The notes under the pieces are model-generated. The model did not search any database. It saw only the letters and a program-made list of their open reading frames with translations, and was not told the origin of the DNA. Shown piece by piece: positions 33,372-42,027 of a stretch of 64,000 bases of DNA; position 1 is the stretch's first letter; every line of letters starts with the position of its first letter. Source of the DNA: Betaproteobacteria bacterium Ga0077527 (GTDB taxonomy: Bacteria > Pseudomonadota > Gammaproteobacteria > Burkholderiales > SG8-41); assembly GCA_001464815.1 (NCBI GenBank), contig LNDW01000018.1:124001-188000 (forward strand), read 5' to 3'. A program made the position numbers and the translations under genes.

Positions 33372-34334
33372 ATGAACAAGCGTTATCTGATGGCTGCGTT
33401 GCTGCTGTTCTGCGGCGCTGCCCATGCGCAGGAAGTGTTTCCGAGCCGCCCGCTGTCCATGGTGGTGCCTTTCCCGCCGGGCGGGGTGGCGGATGTCACC
33501 GGCCGGCCGACGGCGGCGGCGCTGGAGAAGGTGCTGAAGCAGCCAGTGACGATAGCCAACCGGCCCGGAGCCGGTGGTGCGGTGGGCAACGCCGCGGTGG
33601 CCAATGCCAGGCCTGACGGCTATACGGTGCTGATGGCGTTGTCGAGCATCACGGTGATTCCCGAGGCCGACAAGCTGTTCAACCGCAAGCCCGCATACAC
33701 CCTCGATCAACTGGCGCCCATCGCGCTGGTATCCGCCGATCCGATGATCCTGGTGGTGCATCCCTCGCTGCCTGTGAAAACGGTCAAGGATGTGATCGCG
33801 CTGGCAAAAAAGCAGCCAGGTGAGTTGTCCTTCTCGTCCTCGGGCGTTTACGGCGCGCTGCACATGCCAATGGAAATGTTCCTGCACGCGGCGCAACTGA
33901 AGATGCGCCATGTGCCGACCACCGGTGGCGGCCCCGCAATCACCCAGCTGCTCGGCGGCCATGTGACGATGACCGCCGGTGGTCCGGCGGCGATCACTTC
34001 TCATGTCAAGGCCGGGAAGCTGCGCACCATCGTCACCTGGGGCGCCGAGCGCCATCCCAACTACAGGGAAGTGCCGACCTTCAAGGAGCAGGGCTACGAC
34101 ATCGTCTATTACATCTGGGCCGGCATGTTCGCGCCGGCCGGCACGCCGGAGCCGGTGATGAAGGTGCTGCGTGATGCGGTGCGCCAGGCGGTCAATGACG
34201 CGGAGTTCAAGGCGCAGATGGCTCGGGTTAACTCACCGGTGAATTATCTCGACGCGCCGGATTTCGCGAAATACGTCGATACCGACGCAAAACGTCTGGC
34301 GACTGTGGTCAAGGCCATCGGCCGGGTGCAATAG
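33372..34334 (+). CDS. tctC: TctC, tricarboxylate-type transporter binding protein
   Basis: A 320-residue periplasmic receptor with signal peptide ending GAAHAQ, then VFPSRPLSMVVPFPPGGVADVTGRPTA, ANRPGAGGAVGNAAVANARPDGYTVLMA and the closing NSPVNYLDAPDFAKYVD. It is followed after 3 bases by tctB and then tctA, forming a complete tripartite tricarboxylate transporter. ATG 33372 has a GGAGGGG site. Substrate: a di- or tricarboxylate or related acid. Confidence 0.92.
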   Translation: MNKRYLMAALLLFCGAAHAQEVFPSRPLSMVVPFPPGGVADVTGRPTAAALEKVLKQPVTIANRPGAGGAVGNAAVANARPDGYTVLMALSSITVIPEADKLFNRKPAYTLDQLAPIALVSADPMILVVHPSLPVKTVKDVIALAKKQPGELSFSSSGVYGALHMPMEMFLHAAQLKMRHVPTTGGGPAITQLLGGHVTMTAGGPAAITSHVKAGKLRTIVTWGAERHPNYREVPTFKEQGYDIVYYIWAGMFAPAGTPEPVMKVLRDAVRQAVNDAEFKAQMARVNSPVNYLDAPDFAKYVDTDAKRLATVVKAIGRVQ

Positions 34335-34337
34335 GCC

Positions 34338-34823
34338 ATGACTGAAACGACCTTGCAGGTGCAGGCAGCGGAGACCCGAGGCCTGCGCAGTGACCAGGCC
34401 TCGGGCCTGACGCTGCTCGCGCTGGCTGGTTTGGTCGGCTGGCTCAACCGGGAGTTCCCGGTGGGCACGCTGGCGGATCCCGGACCCGGCTATGTGCCCT
34501 TGCTGCTCGCGGTCGGGCTCGGTGTTATCGGTGTGCTGGTTGCCGCCTTCGGTGTGCGATCCATGCCGCTGCGGACGCTGGCCTGGCCCGAGGCCACCCG
34601 CGCGCTGGTGATCATGGCCGCCTGTGTCGTCGCGACCTTTGCACTGGAGCGTATCGGCTACCGCATCACCATTGCCGCTCTGCTGGTATTTTTTGTCGGC
34701 GTGGTCGAACGCAAGGCGTGGTGGGTGACGGCGCTGGTTGCCGGCGTGTTCAGCCTCGCCTCGTATCACGTGGTCGGCGTGATGCTCAAGGTGCCGCTGC
34801 CGCGCGGGCCCTGGGGCTTCTGA
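34338..34823 (+). CDS. tctB: TctB, small membrane subunit
   Basis: A 161-residue protein with four spans and the TctB opening DQASGLTLLALAGLVGWLNREFPVGTLADPGPGYVPLLLAVGLGVIG. It pairs with TctA in the inner membrane. Its stop overlaps the tctA start (TGATG). Confidence 0.9.
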   Translation: MTETTLQVQAAETRGLRSDQASGLTLLALAGLVGWLNREFPVGTLADPGPGYVPLLLAVGLGVIGVLVAAFGVRSMPLRTLAWPEATRALVIMAACVVATFALERIGYRITIAALLVFFVGVVERKAWWVTALVAGVFSLASYHVVGVMLKVPLPRGPWGF

Positions 34824-36349
34824 TGGTTGAAACCTTCAACAGCCTGATGATGGGTTTTTCGGTGGCTTTCCAGCCGCAGGTGCTGATGTACGCCTTTTTC
34901 GGCTGCATCATCGGCACGCTGGTCGGCATGATGCCGGGATTGGGACCGCTGGCCGGCATCAGCCTGCTGCTGCCGGCCACCTTCGGCCTGAATCCGATCA
35001 TCGCCATCGTGCTGCTTTCCGGTGTGTATTACGGCGCGATGTACGGCGGTTCGACGACCTCGATCCTGATGCGCATTCCGGGTGAAGCCGCCTCGGTGAT
35101 GACCTGTGTTGACGGCTATGCGATGACCCAGCAGGGTCGCGCCGGCCCGGCGCTGGCGATTGCCGCGATTGGTTCCTTTGTCGCCGGTACGCTGGGCGTG
35201 ATCGGCCTGATGCTGCTGGCGCCGACACTGGCCGATTTTGCCCTGCGCTTTGGTCCGCCGGAGTACACGGCGCTGCTGCTGATGGGCCTGTTCGTGCTCG
35301 CCTATATGAGTGGCGGCTCGATGCTGAAGACGCTGGCGATGGCGGTGTTCGGCCTGCTGCTGGGGATGATCGGCATCGATGTGATGAGCGGTTACACCCG
35401 CTTCAGCTTCGGTATCACCGAACTGGGAGACGGCGTGGGCATCGTGCCGGTGGCGGTGGGCCTGTTCGGCATTTCAGAAATCCTGATGACCGCGGGGCAG
35501 GCCGATCCGCCGAAAGTGCAGCAGCCCACGCTGCGCCAGCTGGTGCCCACCGCCAGCGACCTGCGCCAGTCGGTGGGGCCGATTGCACGCGGCAGCCTGC
35601 TTGGCTTCATGATCGGCATCATTCCCGGCTCGGCGCACATCATTTCTTCCTTTGTGTCGTACGGCATGGAGCGGCGTCTTTCGAAAACCCCCGAGCGTTT
35701 CGGCCAGGGCGCGATCGAGGGAGTGGCGGGGCCTGAGTCGGCGAACAATGCCGCGGCCACCGGTGCCTTTGTGCCGATGCTGGCGTTGGGCATTCCCACC
35801 GGCCCGGTCACCGCGGTGATGCTGGCGGCAATCATGGTTCACGGCATCCTGCCGGGGCCGATGCTGATTCAGCAGCAGCCCGACTTGTTCTGGGGATTTG
35901 TTGCCAGCATGTACGTCGGCAACGTGGTGCTGCTGGTGCTGAACCTGCCGATGGTCGGACTGTTCGTCAATCTGCTGCGTATCCCGTATGCTTATCTTTA
36001 TCCCTGCATCCTCGCGTTCTGCATCGTGGGCTGTTACTCGGTGAGCAACAGCACGATGGATGTGTGGATCATGCTGGTGATGGGGGTGGTCGGTTATGTG
36101 CTGCGCAAGTTTGGTTTTGATCTCGCGCCGGTGGCGCTGGGCCTTGTGCTGGGGCCGATGCTCGAGCTCTCGCTGCGCCAGTCGCTGGCGATGAGTGGTG
36201 GCGACTACGCCATCTTCCTGCAGCGGCCGATTGCGGTGACCATGCTGGTGCTGGCTGTGGTGTTGTTGTTTTTTGCCGTCAAGCCATTGATTTTCAAGGG
36301 GAAAGACTGGCGATCCAAGGTCGGTCTGGATGAACCCGCCGATTCCTGA
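34823..36349 (+). CDS. tctA: TctA, large membrane subunit
   Basis: A 508-residue, about 12-span permease. Signatures: GTLVGMMPGLGPLAGISLLLP near residue 33, YYGAMYGGSTTSILMRIPGEAASVMTC, and GIIPGSAHIISSF / GVAGPESANNAAATGAFVPMLALGIPTGPVTA later. It moves the substrate using a proton or sodium gradient with TctB and TctC. The C-terminal coding region contains AAAATCAATGGCTTGA on the minus strand, close to the dispersed AT motif, probably by chance. Confidence 0.93.
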   Translation: MVETFNSLMMGFSVAFQPQVLMYAFFGCIIGTLVGMMPGLGPLAGISLLLPATFGLNPIIAIVLLSGVYYGAMYGGSTTSILMRIPGEAASVMTCVDGYAMTQQGRAGPALAIAAIGSFVAGTLGVIGLMLLAPTLADFALRFGPPEYTALLLMGLFVLAYMSGGSMLKTLAMAVFGLLLGMIGIDVMSGYTRFSFGITELGDGVGIVPVAVGLFGISEILMTAGQADPPKVQQPTLRQLVPTASDLRQSVGPIARGSLLGFMIGIIPGSAHIISSFVSYGMERRLSKTPERFGQGAIEGVAGPESANNAAATGAFVPMLALGIPTGPVTAVMLAAIMVHGILPGPMLIQQQPDLFWGFVASMYVGNVVLLVLNLPMVGLFVNLLRIPYAYLYPCILAFCIVGCYSVSNSTMDVWIMLVMGVVGYVLRKFGFDLAPVALGLVLGPMLELSLRQSLAMSGGDYAIFLQRPIAVTMLVLAVVLLFFAVKPLIFKGKDWRSKVGLDEPADS

Positions 36350-36373
36350 TTTTTACCCGACGAGACTGCCATC

Positions 36374-36955
36374 GTGATGACCCTGAGCCGAACGCCGTTC
36401 CTTGCCGCCCTGTTGCTGCTGACCTGCCTGCCGCTGCGTGCCGCCGACCTGCCGCTGTCCGGCGGTCCCTATGTGCCAACACCGCAGCGTGTGGTGGACG
36501 AGATGCTGAAGATCGCCGGTGTCAACGCCAGGGACGTGGTGATCGACCTCGGCTCCGGTGACGGCCGCATCGTGCTCACCGCGGTGGAGAAACACGGTGC
36601 GCGCGGCCGCGGCTATGACATTGACTCCAAGCTGGTCGAGCGCAGCAACAACACCGCGAAAAAGCTGGGTGTCGAGGCCCGCGCGAGCTTCCATGAGCTG
36701 GATGTGCTGAAGGCGCCCATCGGTGACGCCACGGTGATCACGCTCTACCTGCTGCCGGAAATGATGAAGGCGCTGCGCAGCAAGTTTCTCAGCGAACTGA
36801 AACCCGGCACGCGCATCGTCTCGCACGACTTCGATTTCGGCGACTGGAAACCGGCGCGCAGTGTCAACCTGGAGCTCGAGGAAAAATACGATTCGCCGGG
36901 CCGCTTCTCCTCGAATATCTTCCTGTGGGTGGTGCCGGAGCGCTCCGCACAGTGA
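36374..36955 (+). CDS. SAM methyltransferase-fold protein with a signal peptide
   Basis: A class I methyltransferase of about 193 residues. The SAM site is VVIDLGSGDGRIVLT (about 57-71), then a DID-type acidic loop end, GYDIDSK. The N-terminus (SRTPFLAALLLLTCLPLRAADLP) is a clear Sec signal. SAM is not known outside the cytoplasm, so export of this fold is odd. GTG 36374 and ATG 36377 are both possible. A 13-base gap links it to the MFS gene. Confidence 0.8.
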   Translation: MMTLSRTPFLAALLLLTCLPLRAADLPLSGGPYVPTPQRVVDEMLKIAGVNARDVVIDLGSGDGRIVLTAVEKHGARGRGYDIDSKLVERSNNTAKKLGVEARASFHELDVLKAPIGDATVITLYLLPEMMKALRSKFLSELKPGTRIVSHDFDFGDWKPARSVNLELEEKYDSPGRFSSNIFLWVVPERSAQ

Positions 36956-36968
36956 CCGCGGCTGGCCA

Positions 36969-38189
36969 GTGACACCGGCGGCACCCGGCGGCGCGCGAGC
37001 GCCGTCATTCGTGTTCCTGATGACGGTGCTGCTCGTCGGGCAGAGTGTCGGCACCATGGGCACCACGATGATTCCGGCGGTGGCGCCCAAGGTCGCGCAG
37101 ACCTACGGCATCACCTCGGCGCTGATCGGCTACCAGATCAGCCTGCTCGCCTGCGCGATGATTGTCGCGCTGGCCTTCGGCGCGAAGTTCAACCGCCGCT
37201 GGGGTTCCACACGCATGCAGCAGCTCGGCCTGGGCATGATCGCCATCGGCGGCCTTATTGCAATCCTGCCGCATGTCGCGTTCTTTTTCCTTGCCTCGAT
37301 TGCACTGGGGCTGGGTTATGGCGTGCTCACGCCTTCGGCCTCCAACCTGCTGTTGCGCTTCACGCCGGCGGAACGGCGTAACCTGATTTTCTCGATCAAG
37401 CAGGCCGGTGTGCCGCTGGGCGGCATCGGCGCCGCGCTGATCGCGCCGGCGGTCGCCGTGCATTTCGGCTGGCAGTGGGCCATCGCCGGCAATTCAATGG
37501 TGCTGTTCGGCCTGGTTTGCGTGCTGGGCCGGGCGCGCCATCACTGGGACACCGACATCGACCCCAAGGCGCCGATCGGCGGCCATCCCTTCGCCAGCGT
37601 GATGGACAACTGGCGGCATCCGGTGCTGCGCCTGCTGGCGCTGTCCGGCGGCACCTTTGTCATCGTGCAGTTCGGCATCACGACCTTCACCGTGATCCTG
37701 TTCAACGAGGAGCTGGGCTGGGGGCTGATCGAAGCCGGGCTGGTGCTCACCGCTTCGCAGCTGGGTGGCGTGGCCGGGCGGATTTTCTGGGGCTGGATGG
37801 CCGACCGCATGGGCAGCGCCTTCCGCTCGCTGGTGATCCTCGGTGCGGTGATGGTGGTGGCGGCGCTGCTGTGCTTCACGCTGACACCAAACTGGCCGAT
37901 GCTCGCTGCCTGCGCACTGTTCTTTGTGTTCGGTTCCACCGCCAGCGGCTGGAACGGCGCCTTCCTCGCCGAAATCGCGCGCATCGTGCCGGCGGAGCAG
38001 ATCAGTCCGCTGACCGGCGGTGCGCTGATCTATGTCAACACCGGCAAGGCGCTGGGCCCCATCCTCTGCGCCAACGTCTTTCTGCTCACCGGCGACTACA
38101 CCATCACCTTCGCCATGCTCGCGCTGCCGGCCGGTTTCGGCCTGTGGTGTGTGTGGAAGGCCGACCGGATGTTGTCACACCCAGCCTGA
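36969..38189 (+). CDS. MFS transporter, relative of the 52600-56260 trio
   Basis: A 406-residue, 12-span major facilitator from GTG 36969. It shares signature blocks with the three tandem MFS proteins at 52600-56260: IGYQISLLAC after helix 1, RRNLIFSIKQAGVPLGG near the middle of the first half, and SGWNGAFLAEIARI late. The blocks define one subfamily. It follows the methyltransferase gene closely and may be co-transcribed. Substrate unknown. Confidence 0.85.
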   Translation: MTPAAPGGARAPSFVFLMTVLLVGQSVGTMGTTMIPAVAPKVAQTYGITSALIGYQISLLACAMIVALAFGAKFNRRWGSTRMQQLGLGMIAIGGLIAILPHVAFFFLASIALGLGYGVLTPSASNLLLRFTPAERRNLIFSIKQAGVPLGGIGAALIAPAVAVHFGWQWAIAGNSMVLFGLVCVLGRARHHWDTDIDPKAPIGGHPFASVMDNWRHPVLRLLALSGGTFVIVQFGITTFTVILFNEELGWGLIEAGLVLTASQLGGVAGRIFWGWMADRMGSAFRSLVILGAVMVVAALLCFTLTPNWPMLAACALFFVFGSTASGWNGAFLAEIARIVPAEQISPLTGGALIYVNTGKALGPILCANVFLLTGDYTITFAMLALPAGFGLWCVWKADRMLSHPA

Positions 38190-38259
38190 TTCCGCACCGG
38201 CATGGGGCATCGTGGTTTGCCGTGGTGCGTATGACGGCAGAAAAATCAAAGGTGTTCTT

Positions 38260-38340
38260 ACAGGATGTACAGGATATTCATGATAAAACTGCTCGTGCCG
38301 GTTCCCTGATGGTCCTCATCCTGCGCATTTACCATCCTGT
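38260..38340. repeat. AGGAT-type inverted repeat, copy 2
   Basis: ACAGGATGTACAGGATATTC followed by ATGATAAAA is mirrored by CTCATCCTGCG and ACCATCCTGT. It matches copy 1 at 33247-33336 and again lies between a gene end and a TctC-type gene. Confidence 0.55.
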
Positions 38341-38430
38341 AAATTTTTTGTTCTCAAACCCGGCTCCATAACGGGCATGATGTTTGCTCACACTGGTTGT
38401 GGAAAATACAGTCACGAGGTGAGGTGAATC

Positions 38431-39399
38431 ATGTTTATCGTGTTGCGCTTGATGGTGATCGCGGGACTGGTTGCGGCGTGGCCGGCAGCGGCGCAGCAGT
38501 TTCCGGTAAAACCGGTGCGTCTGATCGTGCCTTTTGCGCCCGGCGGCCCCAACGACATTCTCGGCCGCCTGGTGGCACAGAAACTTACCGAGCAATGGGG
38601 ACAGCAGGTCATCGTCGAGAACCGTGGCGGCGCCGGCGGCACCATCGGCCTTGAGGCGGCAGTGCGTTCGCCGAAGGACGGCTACACGCTGGCGATGGGT
38701 GGCACCAGCAACCTGACGGTGGCGCCCAGCCTCTACGAAAAACTCGCCTACGACCCGCTGAAGGATGTCACGCCGATCATCAACGTCGCGGCGGTGCCCT
38801 ATGCACTGGCGGTGAATCCGACAGTACCGGCGAAGACCGCGCGTGAACTGATCCCGATTGCCTTGCGCAAGACCGGTTATCTCAGCTACGGTTCCTCGGG
38901 CACCGGCAGCATGTCCAGCCTCGCCGCCGAGTTGTTCAAGTCGCTGTCCAAGACACAGATCGTGCATGTCCCGTACAAGGGCACCGCACCCGCACTGACC
39001 GACGTGGTCAGCGGCCAGATTGACCTGATGTTCGCCGACCTTGCCCTGATCAAGCCTCTCGCCGAGCGCGGACGGTTGCGCGCGATTGGCATCACCGGGG
39101 CTAAACGCTCGCCCTCGGCCCGGGAGCTGCCGACCATCGCCGAATCGGGGCTGCCGGGTTATGACATCGAACCGTGGTTCGGCGTGATCACCACCGAAGG
39201 GGTGCCGCGGCCAATTGTGATGCGGATCAACGCCGGGATTGCCGCCGCGTTAAAGTCACCGGATGTGCTGCAGCGCCTGGCTGCGCTGGGCTACGAGCCG
39301 CTGGGTGGTACGCCGGAGCAGTTCGCCGCCACCATCAAGGCCGACATCGCCAAATACGCGGCGGTGGTGAAGGCAGCCGGGATCAAGGCCGAACTGTAA
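38431..39399 (+). CDS. TctC/Bug-family solute receptor
   Basis: A 322-residue periplasmic binding protein. Signal peptide ends WPAAAQQ; the family core is VKPVRLIVPFAPGGPNDILGRLVA, VENRGGAGGTIGLEAAVRSPKDGYTLAMG and VHVPYKGTAPALTDVVSGQIDLMF. It is an orphan next to no membrane subunits and faces a minus-strand flavoprotein gene. Confidence 0.9.
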   Translation: MFIVLRLMVIAGLVAAWPAAAQQFPVKPVRLIVPFAPGGPNDILGRLVAQKLTEQWGQQVIVENRGGAGGTIGLEAAVRSPKDGYTLAMGGTSNLTVAPSLYEKLAYDPLKDVTPIINVAAVPYALAVNPTVPAKTARELIPIALRKTGYLSYGSSGTGSMSSLAAELFKSLSKTQIVHVPYKGTAPALTDVVSGQIDLMFADLALIKPLAERGRLRAIGITGAKRSPSARELPTIAESGLPGYDIEPWFGVITTEGVPRPIVMRINAGIAAALKSPDVLQRLAALGYEPLGGTPEQFAATIKADIAKYAAVVKAAGIKAEL

Positions 39400-39492
39400 A
39401 CGCAGTAGGGCGTTAAGTCGTCCCCCAGGAAGACTTGCTGCGGGCGCACTCTCCCAACACAGCTAACCGGCTGTGATGCCGGCACCAGCGAT

Positions 39493-41049
39493 TCAGGATG
39501 GCGCAGCAGCACCACGCCCTGCAATACGCCCCGTCACCACACACTCCGCAATATTGCCGCCCGACAGGTAGAGGTGGCCGAAGGCGCTGCCGCATTCGCC
39601 GGCGGAATAGAGGCGGGGGATGGGTTTGCCGTAGGCGTCGATGATGCGTGATTGCGCATCGTGCACCGGGCCGCCCTGGGTGTTGGAAATCACTGCCCAC
39701 ATCGTCGAGCCGTAGAACGGCGGTTTGATGATCGGCAGCATGCTGCCGGCGGGGCGATCGAAGTCGGTGTCACGGCCGGCGGCGCACAGCGCGTTCCATC
39801 GCGCGACGGAGACTTTGACTTCGGCCGGATTCAGGCCAAGCTGCTTGGCGAGGTCTTCGAGCGTGTCGGCGCGTTTGATGATGCCGTTGCCGACTTCCTT
39901 CAGGTTGTCGTCACTCCAGTCGTAGCGCAGGCCTTCGTCGTTCGAGGTGGCCTTGCCCAAGGGATACATCTGGCGGCCGATGTCGTCGCAGATCAGGTAG
40001 GCCGGGTTACGCGCGGCGCGCTGGGTCACCGGGTCGAAGTACGACAGCGGGCGTACGCCGGTGTCCTGGGTGTAGGGCTGGTATTCGGACATGAAACGTT
40101 TGCCCGAGGCGTCGAGCAGGATCCACGCCATTTTCAGGTTGACCTTGTCGTGGTCGCCGGGAAACCAGTCGGGGAAGCGCTTGACGCGGATGCCGTAGGG
40201 ATAGGCCGGGTCGGTGTGACGGAAGCCGTAGGCGCCATGCACATGCCACAGATGCCACAGCGCGGCACCGAGGTCCTGCGCCATGCGGATGCCGTCGCCG
40301 GTGTTGTTGCGCGCGGCGGCGTTCAATACCGGATAGGTCTCGAGGAACTGCGCCTTCATCTCGGCATTGCCCTCGAAGCCGCCGGTGGCGATGATCACGC
40401 CGCGGCTGGCGCCGATGTGCTGTTCCTGGCCATTGACGTGGACGGTGACACCGCGCACTTCGCGCGTGACCGGATCGGCGATCAGGCGTTGCGCGCCACA
40501 GCCGAGGCGGATATCGACGCCGGCGGCAATCACGTTGTCATGCACCACCTTGAACAGCTTGGGACCGTTCGGCGCGCCATTGGCCCAGGGATAACTTTCG
40601 CCGGCCTTGAAACCGGGCACATCGACCACCGACGTGTGATAGAAGGTGTCGGTGCCGGGAAGCGGATAGTTGCCGCGGATCTGCCGGCGGTAGGGGTCGC
40701 CGGCTTTGGCGCGCTCTTCGTTTTCTTCGACGGAAGTGATGACCCGCGCGCCGTTGATTTCGGCGAGTTCGCGCACATAACGTTCGAGGTCGCAGAAACC
40801 TTCGGCCAGTGTGCGCACCACATCATCCGGCGTGCGTCCGCCGTTGGTGGTTTTCAGGTACGCAAAAGCCAGTTCGGGATCGTGCGCGCTGCGCACCGCG
40901 CCATAGGAGCAGATCGACAGTCCGCCGGGCACCGTTGATTTTTCGATGAGCAGGGTTTTGGCGCCGGCCTGCGCGGCATTCAGTGCGGCGATGCCGCCAC
41001 CTAGGCCGAAGCCGATCACGATGACGTCGAACTGTTCTGTGAATTTCAT
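39493..41049 (-). CDS. FAD-dependent oxidoreductase, fumarate reductase/KstD-like flavoprotein
   Basis: A 518-residue flavoprotein. The FAD motif is VIVIGFGLGGGIAALNAAQAGAKTLLIEK at the N-terminus, GVIIATGGFEGNAEMK marks the second FAD contact, and LYSAGECGSAFGHLYLSGGNIAEC is the C-terminal signature. Family members reduce or dehydrogenate alpha,beta-unsaturated acids or ketosteroids. It is downstream of the VOC and hydroxyacid dehydrogenase genes, probably the end of the catabolic operon. Confidence 0.88.
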   Translation of the reverse strand: MKFTEQFDVIVIGFGLGGGIAALNAAQAGAKTLLIEKSTVPGGLSICSYGAVRSAHDPELAFAYLKTTNGGRTPDDVVRTLAEGFCDLERYVRELAEINGARVITSVEENEERAKAGDPYRRQIRGNYPLPGTDTFYHTSVVDVPGFKAGESYPWANGAPNGPKLFKVVHDNVIAAGVDIRLGCGAQRLIADPVTREVRGVTVHVNGQEQHIGASRGVIIATGGFEGNAEMKAQFLETYPVLNAAARNNTGDGIRMAQDLGAALWHLWHVHGAYGFRHTDPAYPYGIRVKRFPDWFPGDHDKVNLKMAWILLDASGKRFMSEYQPYTQDTGVRPLSYFDPVTQRAARNPAYLICDDIGRQMYPLGKATSNDEGLRYDWSDDNLKEVGNGIIKRADTLEDLAKQLGLNPAEVKVSVARWNALCAAGRDTDFDRPAGSMLPIIKPPFYGSTMWAVISNTQGGPVHDAQSRIIDAYGKPIPRLYSAGECGSAFGHLYLSGGNIAECVVTGRIAGRGAAAPS

Positions 41050-41067
41050 GGGCGGATCTTTAAAATA

Positions 41068-41090
41068 ATTAATAAAAACAATGGTTTATG
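41068..41090 (+). repeat. Dispersed AT-rich motif, copy f
   Basis: Contains TTAATAAAAACAATGGTTTATG, the best match to the consensus. It lies between two minus-strand genes and supplies the TAA stop codon of the VOC gene. Confidence 0.6.
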
Positions 41091-42027
41091 AAATTTTCTG
41101 TGATAAGAAGTCGGGCAGCATCGTGCCCGGCTGCTGGAACAGCACAAAGCCGCCCAGCGCCGCCGGCCATTCCAGCAGCAGGCGTTGTTCGCCGGCGTCG
41201 CGGATGGCGCAGCTGGCCGCGGCGAGCCGGGTGCGGGTGGCGCTGAGGCTGTCGCAGCTCAATACATAACCGGCGATCCACGGCAGTGCAGGTGCTTCAA
41301 GGCCGAGTGACGCGCGCAGCCGTTGTGGTGTGACAAAGAGCAGCGAGCCGCGCTGGCTGTCGATGCGCCAGCTGTCGTTGCCGACCTGGGCAAGCAGGCC
41401 GGTGAAATGTGAATAACGTTGTGCCGCCTCGCGCGGGTCTTCCACGCAGATGACCACCGCAGCAAGGCCGCGTGCGCCGTTGGCGTGGTGTATCCAGCGT
41501 TCCTGCCACAGCCACTGCGGGGTGTGCTGCTGGCAGTACTGGATGCGGCCCTCGGCCATGGTGCCGGGCGGCACGCGCACCACCGAAAAGCGCGCGGTTT
41601 CGTCGCCATGGTCGGTGGCGATCTCGCGCTGCAGGGCAACGGTGGGCAGCGGTTTGAAGCCGGCCTTGTCGAGGCGGGCATGGTCGGCCTCGGCCGCGGC
41701 GCTGCCGAAGGCGATCAGGTGTACGCCGGTGTAACGCCGGATCGCTTCGCGCAACTGTTGCGCAATCGGCGTGTCGGCGGTCGGTGTCAGGAATTCGAGA
41801 TAACCCTCGCGCAGCATCACGCAGCGGTTGCCGCTGCCCGCAGGCACCAGCGGGCCGCCGGGTTCGAGGCGGTGTGACTGCGCCGAGAACGGCGTCAGCG
41901 TGAAGCCGGCCTGTTCCAGTGCCGCGCTGGCATCATCGATGTGCGGCACGAAGTGCGCGACATGATCGATGTTGAGCTTGCCCGCGGAAGGCTGCTGCAC
42001 GGCGGCAAGCGGTGCGCTGCCGGTCAT
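41086..42027 (-). CDS. VOC/glyoxalase-like domain protein
   Basis: A 313-residue protein with two betaalphabetabetabeta modules. The opening NIDHVAHFVPHIDDASAALEQAGFTLTP and later VICVEDPREAAQRYSHFTGLL are glyoxalase-3 type (PF13468-like). Possible metal residues are the His in HVAHFVPHID and Glu in GYLEFLTPT. Such proteins are isomerases or dioxygenase-like. The start overlaps the upstream dehydrogenase stop (TGATG); the C-terminus is set by an AT-rich repeat. Confidence 0.8.
   Translation of the reverse strand: MTGSAPLAAVQQPSAGKLNIDHVAHFVPHIDDASAALEQAGFTLTPFSAQSHRLEPGGPLVPAGSGNRCVMLREGYLEFLTPTADTPIAQQLREAIRRYTGVHLIAFGSAAAEADHARLDKAGFKPLPTVALQREIATDHGDETARFSVVRVPPGTMAEGRIQYCQQHTPQWLWQERWIHHANGARGLAAVVICVEDPREAAQRYSHFTGLLAQVGNDSWRIDSQRGSLLFVTPQRLRASLGLEAPALPWIAGYVLSCDSLSATRTRLAAASCAIRDAGEQRLLLEWPAALGGFVLFQQPGTMLPDFLSQKIS

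Noticed and set aside
36275-36296. Extra copy of the AT-rich motif in tctA
   Set aside because: AAAATCAATGGCTTGA on the minus strand is close to the consensus but encodes well-conserved residues at the end of TctA, so chance is the simpler explanation.
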